DNA from: Saccoglossus kowalevskii
Taxonomy: Eukaryota > Hemichordata > Enteropneusta > Harrimaniidae
Assembly: GCF_000003605.2 (NCBI RefSeq)
Contig: NW_003118467.1
Coordinates: 1-17,673 of the forward strand
DNA: 17,673 nucleotides
Reading direction: 5' to 3'
Below the pieces are notes generated by a model that saw only the letters and a list, made by a program, of their open reading frames with translations, had not been told where the DNA came from and did no database searches. The position numbers were made by a program, and so were the translations under genes. Positions 17,436 to 17,673 of this stretch are shown one piece after another. The number at the start of each line of letters is the position of its first letter. The first letter of the stretch is position 1.

Positions 17436-17673
17436 CACGTCTCCACAGCGCGTCGCGATCTTGAATTGGCCCTTGATAATAATTGTAATATTTCAGTAGT
17501 TTTTCATCAAAAGATGTCATCTTGGGATATAATGTACATGATTCTAATTTAAATTCAGATTGCTGCATTCTTTGTTTCAATTACCTTTTACTGCTGATAA
17601 AAAAAATATATTGTAAATTGTAGATACAGAATATAAAGCCATCTTTTGTAAATTTATGTAATTATTTAGCCAT

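Larger units (their letters stand above)
15365..17600 (+). mobile_element. Decayed L1/Tx1-like non-LTR retrotransposon (LINE)
   Basis: Conserved ORF2 blocks occur in the right order on the plus strand: endonuclease fragment, reverse transcriptase with YADD, thumb/connection, and a C-terminal CCHC segment. ORF1, most of the endonuclease and the linker to the reverse transcriptase are missing. Stops and frameshifts occur throughout, so it cannot move. The 5' edge is placed where endonuclease similarity begins; no target duplication was found. The 3' edge is uncertain: an A8 run near 17599-17606 could mark a tail, or the element may continue past the window. Clade assignment rests on remembered Tx1-type motifs (GIITCIPK, LLNTEYQIAS, IWIGS). 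Confidence 0.88.

Noticed and set aside
1-17673. CRISPR arrays, rRNA, tRNA or bacterial-style operons
   Set aside because: No regularly spaced repeats with unique spacers, no cloverleaf and no closely packed coding frames; the window is animal-like.

Overview
The window looks like AT-rich animal nuclear DNA. The evidence is one single-exon class A GPCR with a downstream AATAAA signal, long gene-free stretches, a (TG)n microsatellite, and decayed copies of LINE, LTR and miniature DNA transposons. The LINE protein resembles L1/Tx1-like elements common in marine invertebrates, and the receptor resembles invertebrate Tre1/moody/melatonin-like receptors. A mollusc or other marine invertebrate is my best guess, but nothing here fixes the species. 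There are no operons, tRNAs, rRNAs or CRISPR arrays.

Layout. 1-800 is relatively CpG-rich, with a TATA box and a tRNA-Arg-like primer-binding-site sequence at 775; it may be an LTR remnant. At 882-1025 a (TG)n tract runs into a hairpin-forming GAGGAC repeat. 1026-6660 is mostly non-coding AT-rich DNA holding three short tandem duplications, one of them three 22-bp units with cAMP-response-element palindromes. At 6661-7166 there is a complete solo LTR with a 5-bp target duplication; it carries three heat-shock-element-like motifs next to a TATA box. 7172-9214 is non-coding. At 9218-9663 there is a 446-bp MITE with 52-bp terminal inverted repeats and a TTA duplication. 9664-12432 holds a GC-rich foldback and four copies of TAGAGGGCG, a core resembling the CTCF motif, the last about 150 bp upstream of the receptor start codon.

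12433-13518 encodes the only convincing intact gene, a 361-residue seven-transmembrane receptor with NRY instead of DRY and Tyr at the usual Trp toggle position. After its poly(A) signal comes more non-coding DNA, a diverged repeat of about 136 bp, and then from about 15365 to near the window end a sense-strand LINE pseudogene. The LINE keeps the YADD box and a C-terminal CCHC segment but has stops, frameshifts and at least two internal deletions.

The genes do not form a visible pathway. The main story is one receptor gene in repeat-rich DNA, where mobile and tandem repeats supply most of the recognisable regulatory-type motifs (heat shock, CRE, CTCF-like).
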